NCBI GenBank assembly: GCA_015179125.1
Contig: WHVA01000273.1
Location: forward strand, 84,764 to 148,763
Length of the DNA: 64,000 nt
Direction: 5' to 3'
Origin: Gautieria morchelliformis
Taxonomy: Eukaryota; Basidiomycota; Agaricomycetes; Gomphales; Gomphaceae
The notes below the pieces were generated by a model. That model was not told where the DNA came from, did no database searches, and saw only the letters and a program-made list of their open reading frames with translations. Positions 1 through 10,863 of the stretch are shown in pieces; the first letter of the stretch is position 1, and each line of letters opens with the position of its first letter. The position numbers were made by a program, and so were the translations under genes.

Positions 1-989
1 CATCCCATCATCTAGTTAGAGTGTCGGGTTTTGTACTGAGCTTTCTGGGATGGAACCAAATAATGAGGTTAAATTGCAAGAGGAATTTGGACCACCGGGC
101 TTGTCGTTGGGTTAGCAACTTTGTGGTGGCAAAGTACTCCAAGTTTTTGTGATTGGTGACAACATCGATAGGGGAGCCAGAGCCCTCCAAATAGTGTCTC
201 CAACATTGAAATGCTTCAAAAATTACCAGTAGCTATTTATCACGGACATTGTAATTTTGTTCAGCACCGGAAAATGTTTGCAAGTGGAAAGCAGGACGCC
301 TTCATCATCGAACAGGGACAGGACTGCACCGAGGGCATAGTCCAAGGTGTCAGTTTCCATGGCCAGGAATCCAATGCGACAGAATTGGAGCCAAAGTGAA
401 AGCTTCCTTGAGGTAATTGAAAGACTTTCGGCATTCTTCGGTAAACACCCATGGGGTGCCTTTACGAGTAAGCTGGGTAAGGGGAACCGTGATATCAGAA
501 TAGTTATAAATGACGGTGGTAACAATTGGCGAAGCTGAGGAAGGATTGAATATCCTTCACTTTCCAAGGCTTGGGCCAATCGCGGATGGTCTGGACTTTG
601 TCTTCAGACATGGTAAAGCCGTTGGTAGAGAGCATATACCTGATGAATTCCACAGAATCACAGTGCCATTCACATTTATCGGGTTTGGCGTAGACACAAT
701 GTATCCAAAGATGCCGCAACACTTCACAGATGTGTTCCCTGTGTTTGACCGGGTTGTCAGAGTAGATGAATATGTCATCAAGATACACGACGATGCATAC
801 ATCAAGCATATCTCCAAAGACGTCATTCATGAAACATTGAAAAACCACAGGACCATTGGTTAAGCCAAACAGCGTGACTAGCCATTCGAAAGAGCCGTAC
901 CGGGTCCGGAAAGCTGTTTTCCACTTGTCGTCTTCAGCAACTCGGATGAGGTGGAATACATGCTGAAGGACAATTTGGTATAAATCCAA
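1..989 (-). pseudogene. Gypsy A reverse transcriptase and RNase H fragment
   Basis: Fragments of the replication enzymes that copy element RNA into cDNA. The piece at 504-989 contains the fingers/palm segment with F-R-T-R-Y-G-S-F-E, L-F-G-L-T-N-G-P and the catalytic VVYLDDIFIYSD motif. The next piece (223-579) continues into the connection domain. The piece at 8-190 has the RNase H signature T-N-H-K-N-L-E-Y-F followed by L-T-Q-R-Q-A-R-W. The three pieces lie in different frames with stops between them, so the gene is dead. Family assignment rests on these motifs and their order. The 3' end with integrase is not in the window. Confidence 0.85.
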
Positions 990-1186
990 GCCTTTTGGGG
1001 TGCGTCCAACAAGTTGGTAATTAATGGGAGTGGATAGCAGTCCTTCTTCATAATCTTATTGAGTGCTCAGAAATCCACACAAAGCCAAAGTTTGCCACTC
1101 TTCTTTTTGACAAAGAGGGTAGGGGCTCTGTGGGAGGACCGAGTGGGCCGAATGTAACCCAAATTCAGGTGCTCATCAATGAACAC

Positions 1187-2212
1187 TCAGAGTGTGGCAA
1201 GCTCCAAGGTAGAGAGAAAATATAACAGAGGTTGAGGAGGAGTAGCACCATCTTCGAGCATGATCTTGAGATCATAGGGTCGGTGGGGAGCCAAGGCATC
1301 ACCTTTGGACTTGCTAAAGACATCTGCAAAGTCATGGTACTCCTTCAGGACATCCTTCAGATCCACCGGTTCAGGTTGCACAGAAGCCAAATGGGCCAAA
1401 GCCTCAGATTCAGGCTGCGGCAGATTTAGCTGGAAACATCGGGAACCCTCTAGTTTTCAGGCATGGTAAAACACTACTGCATTCAGGTGAGCCACCCAAG
1501 GGGTTTCCAAGCTTGGAGTTGGCTCAGTCTTGGCCATGGGGGCGTGAGCGGCAGCCAGCAGAGGTTCCACAGGACTGCCTGGGAGGGTAGTTCAGAACAT
1601 AATACTGCACAGTACCCAGTCAATCAGTGGATTGTAGCAGGTGAGCCAGTTGTGTCCGAGAACTACCAAAACAGACGAATCAAGGGGAGTGACATAAAAG
1701 TCTACAGAATGGGTGTGACCATCAGGGAAACATATATGTAGATCTACAGCTTCAGTAATTACCGAATTTGTACTACAATCGAATAAACGGAGCAGGATTG
1801 GGTCTACGGATCAGGTTTTGAGAACATTTCTACTTACAAAAACTGATTCAGTAAAACAATGAGTAGAACCGGAATCTACTAGAGCTTTAATCTTTTGGTT
1901 GGGGATGAGAGAGGATGACAAACTAACTACAAGAGAATTTGGAGAACAGAGAGCAGAAGCATTGATTCTTACCTCCCCTAATGTGCAAGCCGAGTCAATG
2001 CGACCCTCGGTATGCATGGAGGCCAGAGGGCTGCTGACTATTTTTTTTGCACCTGAAGCCGAGGTATTGGCTTTGTCGTCTGATGTCTTCCCGTCAGAAG
2101 CCGTGGCTGCCTGGGCTGACATGGCTTTCGGACATTCTTTCCCACGGTGGCCACTCTGCGCACATACTAAGCAGAGGTTGTTATCCATGCGGTGTTGGCA
2201 TTCCGCAGCCAT
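1187..2212 (-). pseudogene. Gypsy A zinc knuckle, protease and protease-RT linker
   Basis: The right part (1811-2212) carries a CCHC knuckle, C-L-V-C-A-Q-S-G-H-R-G-K-E-C (CX2CX4HX4C), typical of nucleocapsid. It is followed by an aspartic protease active site, ALVDSGSTHCF. The left part (1187-1399) has the linker motif Y-H-D-F-A-D-V-F-S-K followed by L-A-P-H-R-P-Y-D-L, which in gypsy Pol lies between protease and RT. Stops and frameshifts separate the pieces. The match to basidiomycete gypsy Pol is by motif only. Confidence 0.8.
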
Positions 2213-3299
2213 GAGTTTGCCATCCTTAATTCAATGTGCATTGGAGAAGGAATCCTCGGAGCTTCTTCAGGTCTGAGGCATCACACTAGTCAGGTTCCTG
2301 GAGTTGCCTTGGAGTCATTCCAATCTCCACCACCAAGTCCATTGTCGGCAAGGCTTTCCAAAGCCGTGAGCAGTTGCCCCACCTGTTCCTCACCGTTTGC
2401 CACTGCATTCAGGTTGGGATTAGGTCTCAGGGCCACTACTTTGGGATCAGAATAATACTCAGAATCGCAATCATCGCCACCTCCACCACCATCACCAGGA
2501 TCACTAGGTTTGGGGGGTTCAGTGCTCAGTTCCTCGGGAACTTCCTGTCAGGGGACACCCTGTTTTCCATTTCCAGTTCTGACACCACACCCAGTTCCAA
2601 CTCCATTTCCGACTCCGCTTCCAATTCCATCTCCGCTTCCGCTTTCGGAAATGATTCTGCTTCTGGCAGAACTTCCACCAGTTCTATTCGCCTTGCCAAT
2701 TCCACTCCACTTTCCAACTTCTGCTCTCGGAACAGTGTCGGAAGTCAAGCAACTCGCGTAACAAGTGATATCAAGGGTCGATCAAGAGTCAGGGAGGTCA
2801 GGGGGATGCAGGGTTGATGGCGGGTGCCAAGTGTTGTCCCTGGCTGCGCAGCGTAGTATAATACGGGCTCGCTGACATTGAGGGTCCTTAGACTTTTCTC
2901 TTTGGATATCCCCTTGTCAGGTGAGAATCCCCTCTCTTGTATACTCTGTCCTTTTATACATACTTTGGATTTCCCCTTGTCAGCTGTGTGGTAGTGTGAT
3001 CCCCACAGCCAGCTAGGGTTGCACTTACACTTCCCTGACATGCCCTCGGCCAGCACTGACAACTCGGCGCCGGGGCAGGGTTGACCTGATGGGGGGTTGG
3101 AGTACCGGTGACAGAACAGCGGGTTTTCCAGGACGCTTGAAGCACCTCGTGCATGCCGAGCTTCGATTGTCGGCATTACATGGCTGCCTTCGGCACAGGT
3201 GTAGGATTGGGTGATTGGCATTCTGAACAATGAGTGTAGAGAGTTCAGATATACTGTTAAGACTAAAAGTCGTACTGTAGTTTGTTGTGATATGCACAA
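2213..3299 (-). pseudogene. Gypsy A gag N-terminal region, split by a solo LTR
   Basis: Probable N-terminal gag. Read on the minus strand, one open frame runs through 3297-3035 and ends G-H-V-R-E-V. After removing the solo LTR (2546-3029) and one copy of its CTTCC target duplication, the same frame continues into P-E-E-L-S-T-E-P-P and an acidic, glycine-rich stretch down to about 2300. Further left there are stops before the zinc knuckle. No conserved domain is visible in this part; the call rests on position and on frame continuity across the insertion. Confidence 0.6.
2546..3029 (+). repeat. Solo LTR of gypsy family 1 with CTTCC target duplication
   Basis: Begins TGTCAGGGGACACC and ends GCACTTACA. 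The 5-bp direct repeat CTTCC flanks it at 2541-2545 and 3030-3034. The same LTR family occurs at 26900-27323 next to a gypsy integrase/chromodomain tail, which identifies the family. This copy is 484 bp against 424 bp there because an internal segment around 2920-2985 is partly duplicated. Its 5' half is rich in repeated TTCCxxC units. It is inserted antisense to the host gag. Confidence 0.85.
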
Positions 3300-4341
3300 T
3301 TATTCTATTCTAAGTCATTCATGTATACAAAGAAACTAATAAAAGAAGAAAAGAAAAAAGGACTAATAAGACAGGAACGATACTTACAGCGGACATCAAC
3401 ACAGACGACAGACATATGACATCACGAACAGCTATCTTATCTACCGATTAGATAAGATACAGGGATACAGGCATTGACCACATGCGGCCGATCAGAGACA
3501 GCGCGCCTATCGACTGATGGCATTGGCCATGACATTGACAGGTGCCAGGCCACAGGCACCAAGGAGGTGCGTGCACCAAACACCGCAGAGGAATGTAGAC
3601 TGCGCAGGAGCATCGGACATTGCGGAATGACCTCAGAATGTCATTCCTAATATGTGTGTTCAATCAGCTACGCCACAGAGGAGGCACAGAGACAGCGGCC
3701 CCATCACCAAGACTAGCATTTATGCTAGGCAGGAGAGATTTGACTTTTATTTTCTATTGAGCTCCATGACACAACCAGCTGACTACTATCTTGACACTAT
3801 GTAGACAGGGGCTTTGTATAATAGATACAAGACTCTATTCCAAAGCTTAGCAACCCTGATACTATCCCCATCACTCCCATGATTTTATGACTATAATTAG
3901 TTGCCCCTTTAGTTACAAGTAGTTTTTCGACCCATTAACTCACTATCTCAAACAATAGTAGTTACCACTAGTATAGTATAAGTAGCTACTACTAATGTAT
4001 GAATCCATCATCCAGAATCAATTATTTCACCCCTTGAAGCCACTGTAGTCTTGTTTGATAGCTACAGAACTTAGAACTCGATAGTTTACTCCAATTCTTC
4101 GTTGAGAGTTCACTATTACTGTTTACTCTAGACTACCTCAAAAGCGAAGCCTTTTGATTTAGTTATCCTTTAGATCGAGACCGTTCTTTCATCGACATGG
4201 TCACGTGACCTCCATCCATCAGTGCCGGACGCACCTCGAGAGGCTTAGTCAGCACAAGAAGAGGGACAGACATAGCGGCCCCAACTGCTGAGCAATAGAA
4301 ACTGTTTTGCTAAAGGCACTATCTAACATCTTAATCTAAAA
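3286..4341 (+). repeat. LTR-like dispersed repeat, copy 1
   Basis: About 1.05 kb that aligns along its whole length with 60273-61325 in the same orientation. It starts TGTGATATGCACAATT, reaches CTAACA at 4328, and 13 further bases (TCTTAATCTAAAA) are also shared. An internal hairpin TATCTTATCT/AGATAAGATA lies near 3435. A TATA-like GTATAATAG near 3815 is consistent with an LTR promoter. No target duplication was seen. A more diverged inverted relative is at about 40490-41200. Confidence 0.6.
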
Positions 4342-4419
4342 TAGTTCAGCTCTACCAGAGCCGAACTGGGATCTCAGGATGGGGGGCTTGGCTTCAACCT
4401 CATGGGTTGCACCCACTCA

Positions 4420-4786
4420 GTGTTCTGCCCTAATTTCAGGAATAGACTCAGGAATAAGCCGAGTGATCGGAATGATATCAAACAGAAGGGTCTAGTGTAC
4501 AAGAAGCTAAGTTGATATCTTAAGTTGATATCTGAACTGAGGAACTATGATACATGACTGAGGGGTTTATATAGTAAAGTAGTATGCAGGGTCAAGAGGG
4601 ATCAATGATTGGAACAACGGACAGGGGGACAAAGGGTCAGGCATATGGGGAACTAACTAGGGAGGGAAGTCAAGGGTGATGGAAAGTTATGAAGAGAAAC
4701 CCAAGGGAAGCCAAGTAAAACCTCAGGTTCCTGAGTGAGTACCAAAGCTGAGGTTTCAGGACTGGCCTCAGGAATGGATCGTAACA
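4420..4786 (-). repeat. LTR of gypsy type, minus orientation
   Basis: The right end reads TGTTACGATCC on the minus strand, a terminus shared with the solo LTR at 37849-38471 (TGTTACGACC). Like that one it has many short direct repeats near its ends, here CCTGAG/CTCAGG units. The left end is uncertain: TGTTCTGCCC at about 4420 is the best candidate, and no clear target duplication was found. It sits upstream of and against a plus-strand gypsy integrase tail, which it probably truncated or interrupted. Confidence 0.5.
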
Positions 4787-4789
4787 ACA

Positions 4790-5260
4790 CCATTCATCCA
4801 TCAAAGAAGCTGGCTCATCAGTGACTTAGCCCCTACGTAGTTGAACGGCAAGTCGGGTCGCAAGCATATCGTCTCTGCCTCCCTAAGTCTCTGAGTTGCC
4901 TTCACCCCATTTTCCCTGTCATCAAGCTGACTCCTGCTCCACACGATCCAATCCTGGGTTTGCAACCATTCCCACCACCTCCACTCATCCTTAAGGAAAG
5001 TGATGAGCACTTTGAAGTCAAACAGGTGTTAGACACCCGCATGCAAGTGAACCACCTGCAATTTCTCATCAAGTGGGAGGGGTATGGCTATGAAGAAAAT
5101 TCATGGGATAATGAGGGCAATGTCCAGGCTCCTGACCTTATTGCTGACTTCTAGCGCTCGCATCCAGGTGCCCCTCATCGCATTCACTCATTGGAGGCTG
5201 CCATCTTTCAGAATTGCATCCTGAACCCCAATGACACACTGCTTCATCCTGATGTGCATT
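4790..5260 (+). pseudogene. Gypsy integrase C-terminus with chromodomain
   Basis: The C-terminal end of a Ty3/gypsy (chromovirus-type) Pol. It starts with the integrase tail (H-P-S-K-K-L-A-H, then Y-V-V-E-R-Q-V-G-S-Q-A-Y-R-L), continues through a proline-rich linker and ends in a chromodomain at 4960-5154 with F-L-I-K-W-E-G-Y-G-Y-E-E-N-S-W. In this family the chromodomain directs integration toward particular chromatin. The upstream Pol is missing and there is an in-frame stop after L-A-H-Q. The same domain pair occurs at 26285-26793. Confidence 0.8.
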
Positions 5261-5676
5261 ATTGCTGAATGCACATTATCACCATGTGCATTATCGCAAT
5301 GCGGGTTGTCACAGTGTGCATTATCGCAATGTCCATCATTGCTGAATGCACATTACCATGGCATGCACTTTATCGTGACATGTGATTGGGGCCCCTGAGC
5401 TTCTCCTATCCTTTGGCATCCTTCTGTCTTGTGTTCCGTTTATTTCCCTTCCAGTTCTGACCCCTTCCAACGTCATTCCTTCCTTATCTGTCTGGCCCTG
5501 TTATCACTAGCGTGCTTGCTTATGTAACCCATGCATTTGGTGATTGGGCTAGCATGCCCGCAGCTTACTTATAGTCATAGCTAGGTGATGAAGGGGTTCC
5601 TTAGAGTTCTCTCTTTGGATCCCCCTTCACCAGTTTGCCACTTGAGTGTAGAGTATCTCCCTAGGTTGCACTTATA
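5260..5676 (+). repeat. Degenerate 3' LTR and short CATTATCGCAATG repeats
   Basis: The stretch after the chromodomain ends in a block (about 5585-5676) resembling the 3' part of the family 1 LTR: CTTAGAGTTCTCTCTTTGGAT, then AGGTTGCACTTATA in place of GTTGCACTTACA. The left part (5255-5375) carries several degenerate copies of GTGCATTATCGCAATG. The LTR start could not be fixed. Confidence 0.45.
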
Positions 5677-5786
5677 GCTTTGTGATCTTGCTGCATCGAG
5701 TTGGTACTCGTCATTGCATGAGCTTGTGAGGAGTTGGGTTATGAGTTGGTGTGTATGTGAGGTGTCACTCTTATTTGCATCATGGC

Positions 5787-6560
5787 TGTTCATTCTTGTA
5801 CTTATACTCCTGTTGCCCTGTCTGACAAATTGATCTGCATGTCACTGAATATTCCCTTCAGCCACCCTGTTGTGGCCACATACTCCAGCAGTGCTGTCAT
5901 AGATTCAGGCTTCCCAAGGAGCTCCTTGACAGATGTTGACATCCTCCCCAACTTCTTTCTCACTTTGTGGCATGGATGTTCATACATTCAGCACTCAAAG
6001 AGGTAGTGGTGGGTCATCTCATCAGCTCTGGTGCACGTGGGACATAGCAGTGTCAGCACCTTCTTGACCCTGTGGAGGTGTTTGTTGAGCGGCAGGTGAC
6101 TGGTCCTCAGTTGTGTGATCAGGCTAGTTTGTGCCCTTGTGAACTTTGCTGTGTCGCTGATGCAGCTGCATTATGGGAGGTTATCATCTATCTTCTACAA
6201 CCTGGCATATTGTGGGACAGCATCTAAGTCAGCATCCACATTCATTGCATACTTGCCTTGAATGCTTGCTGTGCAGCTTGTCCACTGCACAGCAGTGCAC
6301 TTATATCAGGAACGCTTAGGCTATTTCGAGGATGTAGCAATCAACTATATATGGACTCCATTCAACACCCTGCACTCATCTGGCTGCTCTTGCACTCTGC
6401 CACTTTCTTTTCCTTGACATCTGCCGCCTTGTTCCCCTCCACATCATTGTGACCATATATCCACAAAATCTTCAGATCCATTTTGTGCCTCTGTGAAGGT
6501 GTTGCGATTGCCATGTATCACTCTACCATCTGCAACCCACACCATACACACTTTATCCAA
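5787..6560 (-). pseudogene. LINE 3' end: RNase H and C-terminal zinc motif
   Basis: A fragment of a non-LTR retrotransposon of the RNase H-bearing type. Near 6460-6420 the minus strand reads I-L-W-I-Y-G-H-N-D-V-E-G-N-K-A-A-D, the last conserved block of RNase H. Near 6130-6010 it reads T-Q-L-R-T-S-H-L-P-L-N-K-H-L then C-P-T-C and M-T-H-H-Y-L-F-E-C, the CCHC-like motif at the C-terminus of such LINEs. The reading continues to the terminal E-Y-V-A-T-T-G after one in-frame stop. The RT part is absent here. A LINE RT fragment lies at 61500-62265, but whether it is the same family cannot be told because they do not overlap. Confidence 0.75.
6303..6369 (+). repeat. 67-bp repeat shared with 9928-9990, copy 1
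   Basis: TATCAGGAACGCTTAGGCTA through CCATTCAACACC is nearly identical to 9928-9990 and lies within the LINE fragment, where the LINE reading is interrupted. This suggests a short mobile or captured sequence. Confidence 0.5.
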
Positions 6561-6879
6561 TGCCTTTCTGATGACCTCTGAGTCCAGGAACACATATACA
6601 ATCTATTCTAGGCCACTCCATCACTCTGTGGCCAAGTCACTGGTCCAACAGCCAAATGCGGCCTCTAAGAATTAAAACCAAAGTTTTGTTTGATGAGTAA
6701 TAAACAGAAAGTCCTCATATAAAACTAAAGAAAATTATAAATCAATATCTTTTTCAGAGTTAGGGCCTAGAAAAGAATGCGCTCCCTACCTCCGGACCCT
6801 CGCTACGGTAGGCCTGTCAATCAGTCCATATTCCACAACTGTTTACAAGGCATATTAGGCTCAGAATGGTATTAATATC
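6561..6879. other. Unassigned spacer
   Basis: A short A+T-rich stretch between the LINE fragment and the NLR fragment. No convincing coding frame or repeat was recognised. Confidence 0.4.
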
Positions 6880-8315
6880 GGAAAACACACAAAAGTCGTC
6901 AACAAGGTCCATAACACGCCCACCAGCATTATCAGTGCGCGTGGCGGCATATTCTTGTAGTGCTAACTTGAATCGAATGAACTTGTCGGGCGTGTCATCC
7001 TGTTGAATTCCCTGGGCTGTTTACAAGCTGTATTAACCTCAGGAAAGGCCCAAAATCAGAAGACATACAGGAATCCCAAACTGTCGGAAAACATGGTAAT
7101 GGGATTTTAGTGTTGGCATGTTCCTGTATTTCCAACCTGAGTTTGTTGAGCATATCCTGATATTGCTTGACTTTGTTGTCAATATTCGACGCTAGATTAT
7201 TCACAGTTTGTTTCCCTGAACAAAGGTAAACAAGGACTATCACCGCCTGACATAATGGGACAACATACATAGATCCTTGTTTTTCACATACTCGCTGATA
7301 AAGTACGCGCACTGTATCGTCTGAGCCGTCAAGGTTATGAAAATTGACTTTTGCGATTCAATTCTCTTCAACGGCTCTGCCAAGTGGACGAACGCGTAGG
7401 TATCTCCAATACTCTCAGCAAGCCTATTGAACATATCGACCCCATCCTTCTGAGCAATTATCCTCTGCATATAGTCAACCCAAAGGTCAGATATGGCTAT
7501 CCAGTTGATGCTAGTGATAGATATACCTTGTGAGCATCGGACAAGATGGACAATGCCATTATTGCATCAAGATGGATCTAGAATCAGGTCATGCGTCATT
7601 ATCAAGTGATCGGGAAGGCTGACGGCTTGATTACCTGTGGTATGCCATCCACAATCTTTGTAAACAGCCTGATATTGTCCAAGAGAGGATCCCAAGCCGC
7701 CGTTGTCGGATTGACCGTGTCGGCGGTGGAAGTGATGCAGTCAACTGCATCAGTGATTAGGGACGGTGCTGGGTTTATGGTAGTGACATCTTTCGCTTTG
7801 CTGACTATCTCGTTCAACTTGCCCCTCGACGCCTCGTCGGCCATCGCGAAAGACAGAAGCCTGAACTCTCCCATAGCTTCATGCATTTTCCCTGCCTTAC
7901 GCAGTATGTGGACTGCGCTCGAGGATGAAGCGTGCATCCAATCGATGAGCGAACAAGACTGACCTCCTGTTTCTCTATCTGCAAGGTGATGAAGCAACTC
8001 AATTGTTGTCTTCGCACCACAGATGGACTTGTCCCAGGGAAACCAACGGCACCTATATATACCAAGTTCCAACATGGGAGAGCCATGCAAGTTGTCACTT
8101 GGCAGGTGACATGGATTTCACATCGCGTGAACATCACAACTCGAAAAGTGAACGCACAAAGAGATTGATATATTCCAGGTCACCGAATTGCCTCCTGAAA
8201 CGATGGGAACCTTCATGACATCCTTATTGATACGCAGCTTCACATAGTAGTTACCGGGTGGTTGGGATGACCATACAACCACACGAAGCTCAATGCTTTT
8301 CAAGTCTGTTAACAA
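6880..8315 (-). pseudogene. NLR (STAND) N-terminal fragment with C2-like domain, NACHT missing
   Basis: Resembles the N-terminal half of agaricomycete NLR proteins, cytoplasmic sensors of the STAND class. The first part (8315-8100) is C2-like: E-L-R-V-V-V, P-P-G-N-Y-Y-V-K-L-R-I, V-V/S-G-G-N-S-V-T-W-N. Then come T-I-E-L-L-H-H-L-A-D-R-E-T-G-G and the helical region E-F-R-L-L-S-F-A-M-A-D, I-N-P-A-P-S-L-I-T-D, W-D-P-L-L-D-N-I. Further exons (7470-7290 and 7200-6880) read F-N-R-L-A-E-S-I-G-D-T-Y-A-F-V and K-Q-Y-Q-D-M-L-N-K-L-R-L. They are separated by GT-AG introns of about 50-65 nt. A TGA interrupts M-x-N-P near 8118, where CGA would give the expected R. The homology stops just before the NACHT ATPase. 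A further 5' exon may lie near 8370-8440. Confidence 0.7.
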
Positions 8316-9270
8316 TCACCAGCAGTCATTATACAATATATGGTAGAAACAAAATCACCTTTCCTGCAACTTTTGCTGTACTTGTAGCCGCCGGGAGTGC
8401 TCTAGGCCAGCCCTGTCTCAGGACCATAGCTGACCTACGCCCTATTGTGGACTCACTGTGATGGACTCTTGCTGCTTGTGCCGTAGTTCATTGCTGACAC
8501 GGTTCGAGGTGGATGGAAGGCGTATAAATACACCAACGGGCCCTTATAGACATTTGATTAGGAGAATTTATACGGGGTTACTCCTGACTGTTGCACGATG
8601 ATGTGAATTGCATGTATAAGACATGAGGAAGAAGCCTTCACTCCCCTAAAATGAAGATGGCGAGCGCTGGCCACGCTATGACGCTATATGACCCAACGTT
8701 GTACAAGTTGTAACGACGTGGCGTTACAACACGTGAGCCTCGCGTTGATCACGTGCCAGGAACAGAGCCGGCCGTCGCCGCTGTGCCAACATGGCTGGCT
8801 ATGGGTGGTTATAGGCCAGCGGTGACAAATACATCATGCCATTTCGGCATGACGCAAGCTTCTGTGTCATGCCGACCCGCCGAGCATCTGCCAGGGACAG
8901 CCTCGCATTGTATTGTCATCCACAAGGGTTTTCTTCCATCATTCTACTTGCTGCAAGGTGTGCTCATGCAAGACTAGACTAGGGCTCGGCACCGTATCCG
9001 TATGAGGCGGACTCTTACTCTCGACAACAAGATCTATATGTTCGGTACTTTGGTAACAAAATTTTTTTTCTGGTTCTTAGTTCATCCAGAAGTAAAACGG
9101 AGGCGACGAAATAGGAGAGAGCGGCAACTGGAATGAAATATAAAATTAAGTAGAAAATGAGCAAGAATGACGTGGAGCGAGGAAAGCAAAAAAAAAAAAC
9201 AAAAAAAAAAAAACGGGATTAGATAAAAAGGAGACGATAAGTACCAGAAGCAGGCTGATCAGGAAATGAG
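8316..9270. other. Intergenic stretch
   Basis: Upstream side of the NLR fragment. It includes a TATA-like GTATAAATAC near 8522 and a GTTACAAC/CACGTG-containing segment near 8700-8760. Poly-A runs interrupted by single C bases lie near 9190-9215. No recognisable gene. Confidence 0.4.
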
Positions 9271-9790
9271 GACGCAAGAGTGGCGCCACAGACACAAGTA
9301 AAAACACAGAAAGGCAGGAAAACCCACCGATCCATTAGACCCTCCGCCTCGTTAATGTCCTGCCACCCCGCGCTGTCCCTCTCGAGGCCTGCACAGTGCT
9401 GCTCAAAGCGCCGCGTCGCAGGTGCACCGCAAGCAAGCGGGGCAGGGGGGCAAGCGTGTCGGCCGCGAGGGACGTATCTTCCGGGTCCGCGTGCTGGGTT
9501 GCGGAGTGTGCGGACGGCGGCCAGCGTCATGCGCCGGCTCTGCTGCGCTTGCGATCAGGGATCCACGCCTGGGGAGAATTCCGCCTTGGTCGTTGTCGAG
9601 AACGTTGGCCATGCGCGTCAGACGGATCGTCAGACGCCGCACCCGCAATCCACCCCCACGCCCTTAAATTGATCTGCGCTGCACCACGAGCGGACTCCAG
9701 TGGAGGTCTGTGAGCACAGGGTCGTCGAGCAACGCGGGGAGGAGCGGGAGGATGCTGAGCGTACTGAAGATTCTGGCGGAATAGTATTAA
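9270..9790. other. GC-rich island with overlapping open frames, no recognised product
   Basis: Markedly richer in G+C than its neighbours and open in several frames on both strands, which in GC-rich DNA is expected by chance. The best minus-strand reading starts near 9615 (M-A-N-V-L-D-N-D-Q-G-G) and could be the first exon of a host gene, but no splice structure or domain supports it. It is recorded as a compositional feature only. Confidence 0.35.
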
Positions 9791-9927
9791 TGGTTTGTTT
9801 GTTATCCTGAAGCGGGAAGGCAACGGGATAACACTTGCAGGAGCTGAGTATTATAGCCGTATCCAGTTCTCGCCCCGGGCCGGATCAGTCGATTGTTATG
9901 AGTCGGCTAGATAACGACTAGCGCTTG

Positions 9928-9990
9928 TATCAGGAACGCTTAGGCTACTTCGAGCACGCAATCGACTATATATGGACTCCATTCAACACC
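9928..9990 (+). repeat. 67-bp repeat shared with 6303-6369, copy 2
   Basis: Near-identical to the copy in the LINE fragment, in the same orientation; the flanks do not match each other. Confidence 0.5.
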
Positions 9991-10863
9991 GCACCTTGGT
10001 GGCAGTGCAAACAGAAGAATACCGCCATCCCTTGCGGAGCGGGAGAGGCAGACCGAGAAAACAACCATGCGAGATCGAGAAAAAGGCATCATCGAAATAA
10101 TCAAAGCGATCAGCTCTGGGGAAAGCAGTTCATGCCCGTTGTTGACAAGGGGAGATGGTATATTCTGAAATAAAGAGGCACATGATAAACACATGCGTGG
10201 CTTGTCCATAAGCCTCAAACGGAGGCTGTGAGTCGGGGGGGGAGGCGGGGGCCGCGTACGCTATCTGCACAAGACTTTCTTCAATCTGTTCTTTTTGGCT
10301 GGTTTCTCGGCGCTCGCTAGCATGAATGAGCTTTTGCAAGGATAAAGTTTGTTTAGGGAAGTTCTAGTTCTTTAGGTTGTCATTCGCAAGCCCAGTACTG
10401 CACCCAACTTCGAAGTCAAACGACTTCTCCGCCTTCCGGCCCATAGGCTCATCTAAGGCCGATGGATGGCTCCAGACTAAATATTAAGATGCATCATTTA
10501 CAGAGTTGGTTCGCAGATCAGCTTGGGCCCATATCAGACAACTACTCCTTCTCACTACTAGAGAACGGGCAACGAAAGGGAGATTTTTGGAGATACCACC
10601 GCAGTTGAATTGGATACCCGGGATGGAGAATCCTGCCTTGGGTCAATTAAATGACCATGAGGCCGAGGTAGTACAAGCTGCTAATAATGTGATATGTAGG
10701 ATCAACTGTGGCCAAAGGGGAAGCAGGGAGCCATGGTCTAGTAGCATTGCCGCAACGGTGGTCATAGATGGCGATCGCGAAGATACATTAATATAGAGCC
10801 GCGCTTATGAATCAGACCCAAAAACATACACATCATTTCTATACGTCGCCAAAGAAGAAGAAA
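9991..10863. other. Unassigned stretch
   Basis: Contains short open frames on both strands (for example 10506-10796 plus and 10130-10339 minus). None has recognisable motifs or a convincing exon structure. A G9 run followed by GGCGGGGG lies near 10235-10250. Confidence 0.35.

Larger units (their letters stand above)
1..3299 (-). mobile_element. Decayed Ty3/gypsy retrotransposon A, cut by the window edge
   Basis: Minus-strand relic in the order gag (right), zinc knuckle, protease, linker, reverse transcriptase, RNase H (left). This is the usual Ty3/gypsy order read from 3299 down to 1. The 3' part lies outside the window. No LTR belonging to this element was identified; its right side runs into an unrelated LTR-like repeat at 3286. 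Gag is interrupted by a plus-strand solo LTR at 2546-3029. Reading frames are broken many times, so it cannot be autonomous. Confidence 0.85.

Noticed and set aside
2374-2817. Ser-rich plus-strand frame
   Set aside because: It is the TTCCxxC repeats of the solo LTR read as codons; the frame crosses the insertion boundary.
5255-5375. Repeated CATTATCGCAATG as a regulatory array
   Set aside because: The copies are degenerate, unevenly spaced and lie in a decayed LTR.
7591-7962. 123-codon plus-strand frame
   Set aside because: Antisense shadow of the NLR helical exon, which has family motifs on the minus strand.
9219-9823. Six overlapping frames on both strands
   Set aside because: Expected in GC-rich DNA; no motif, no splice structure and no preferred strand.
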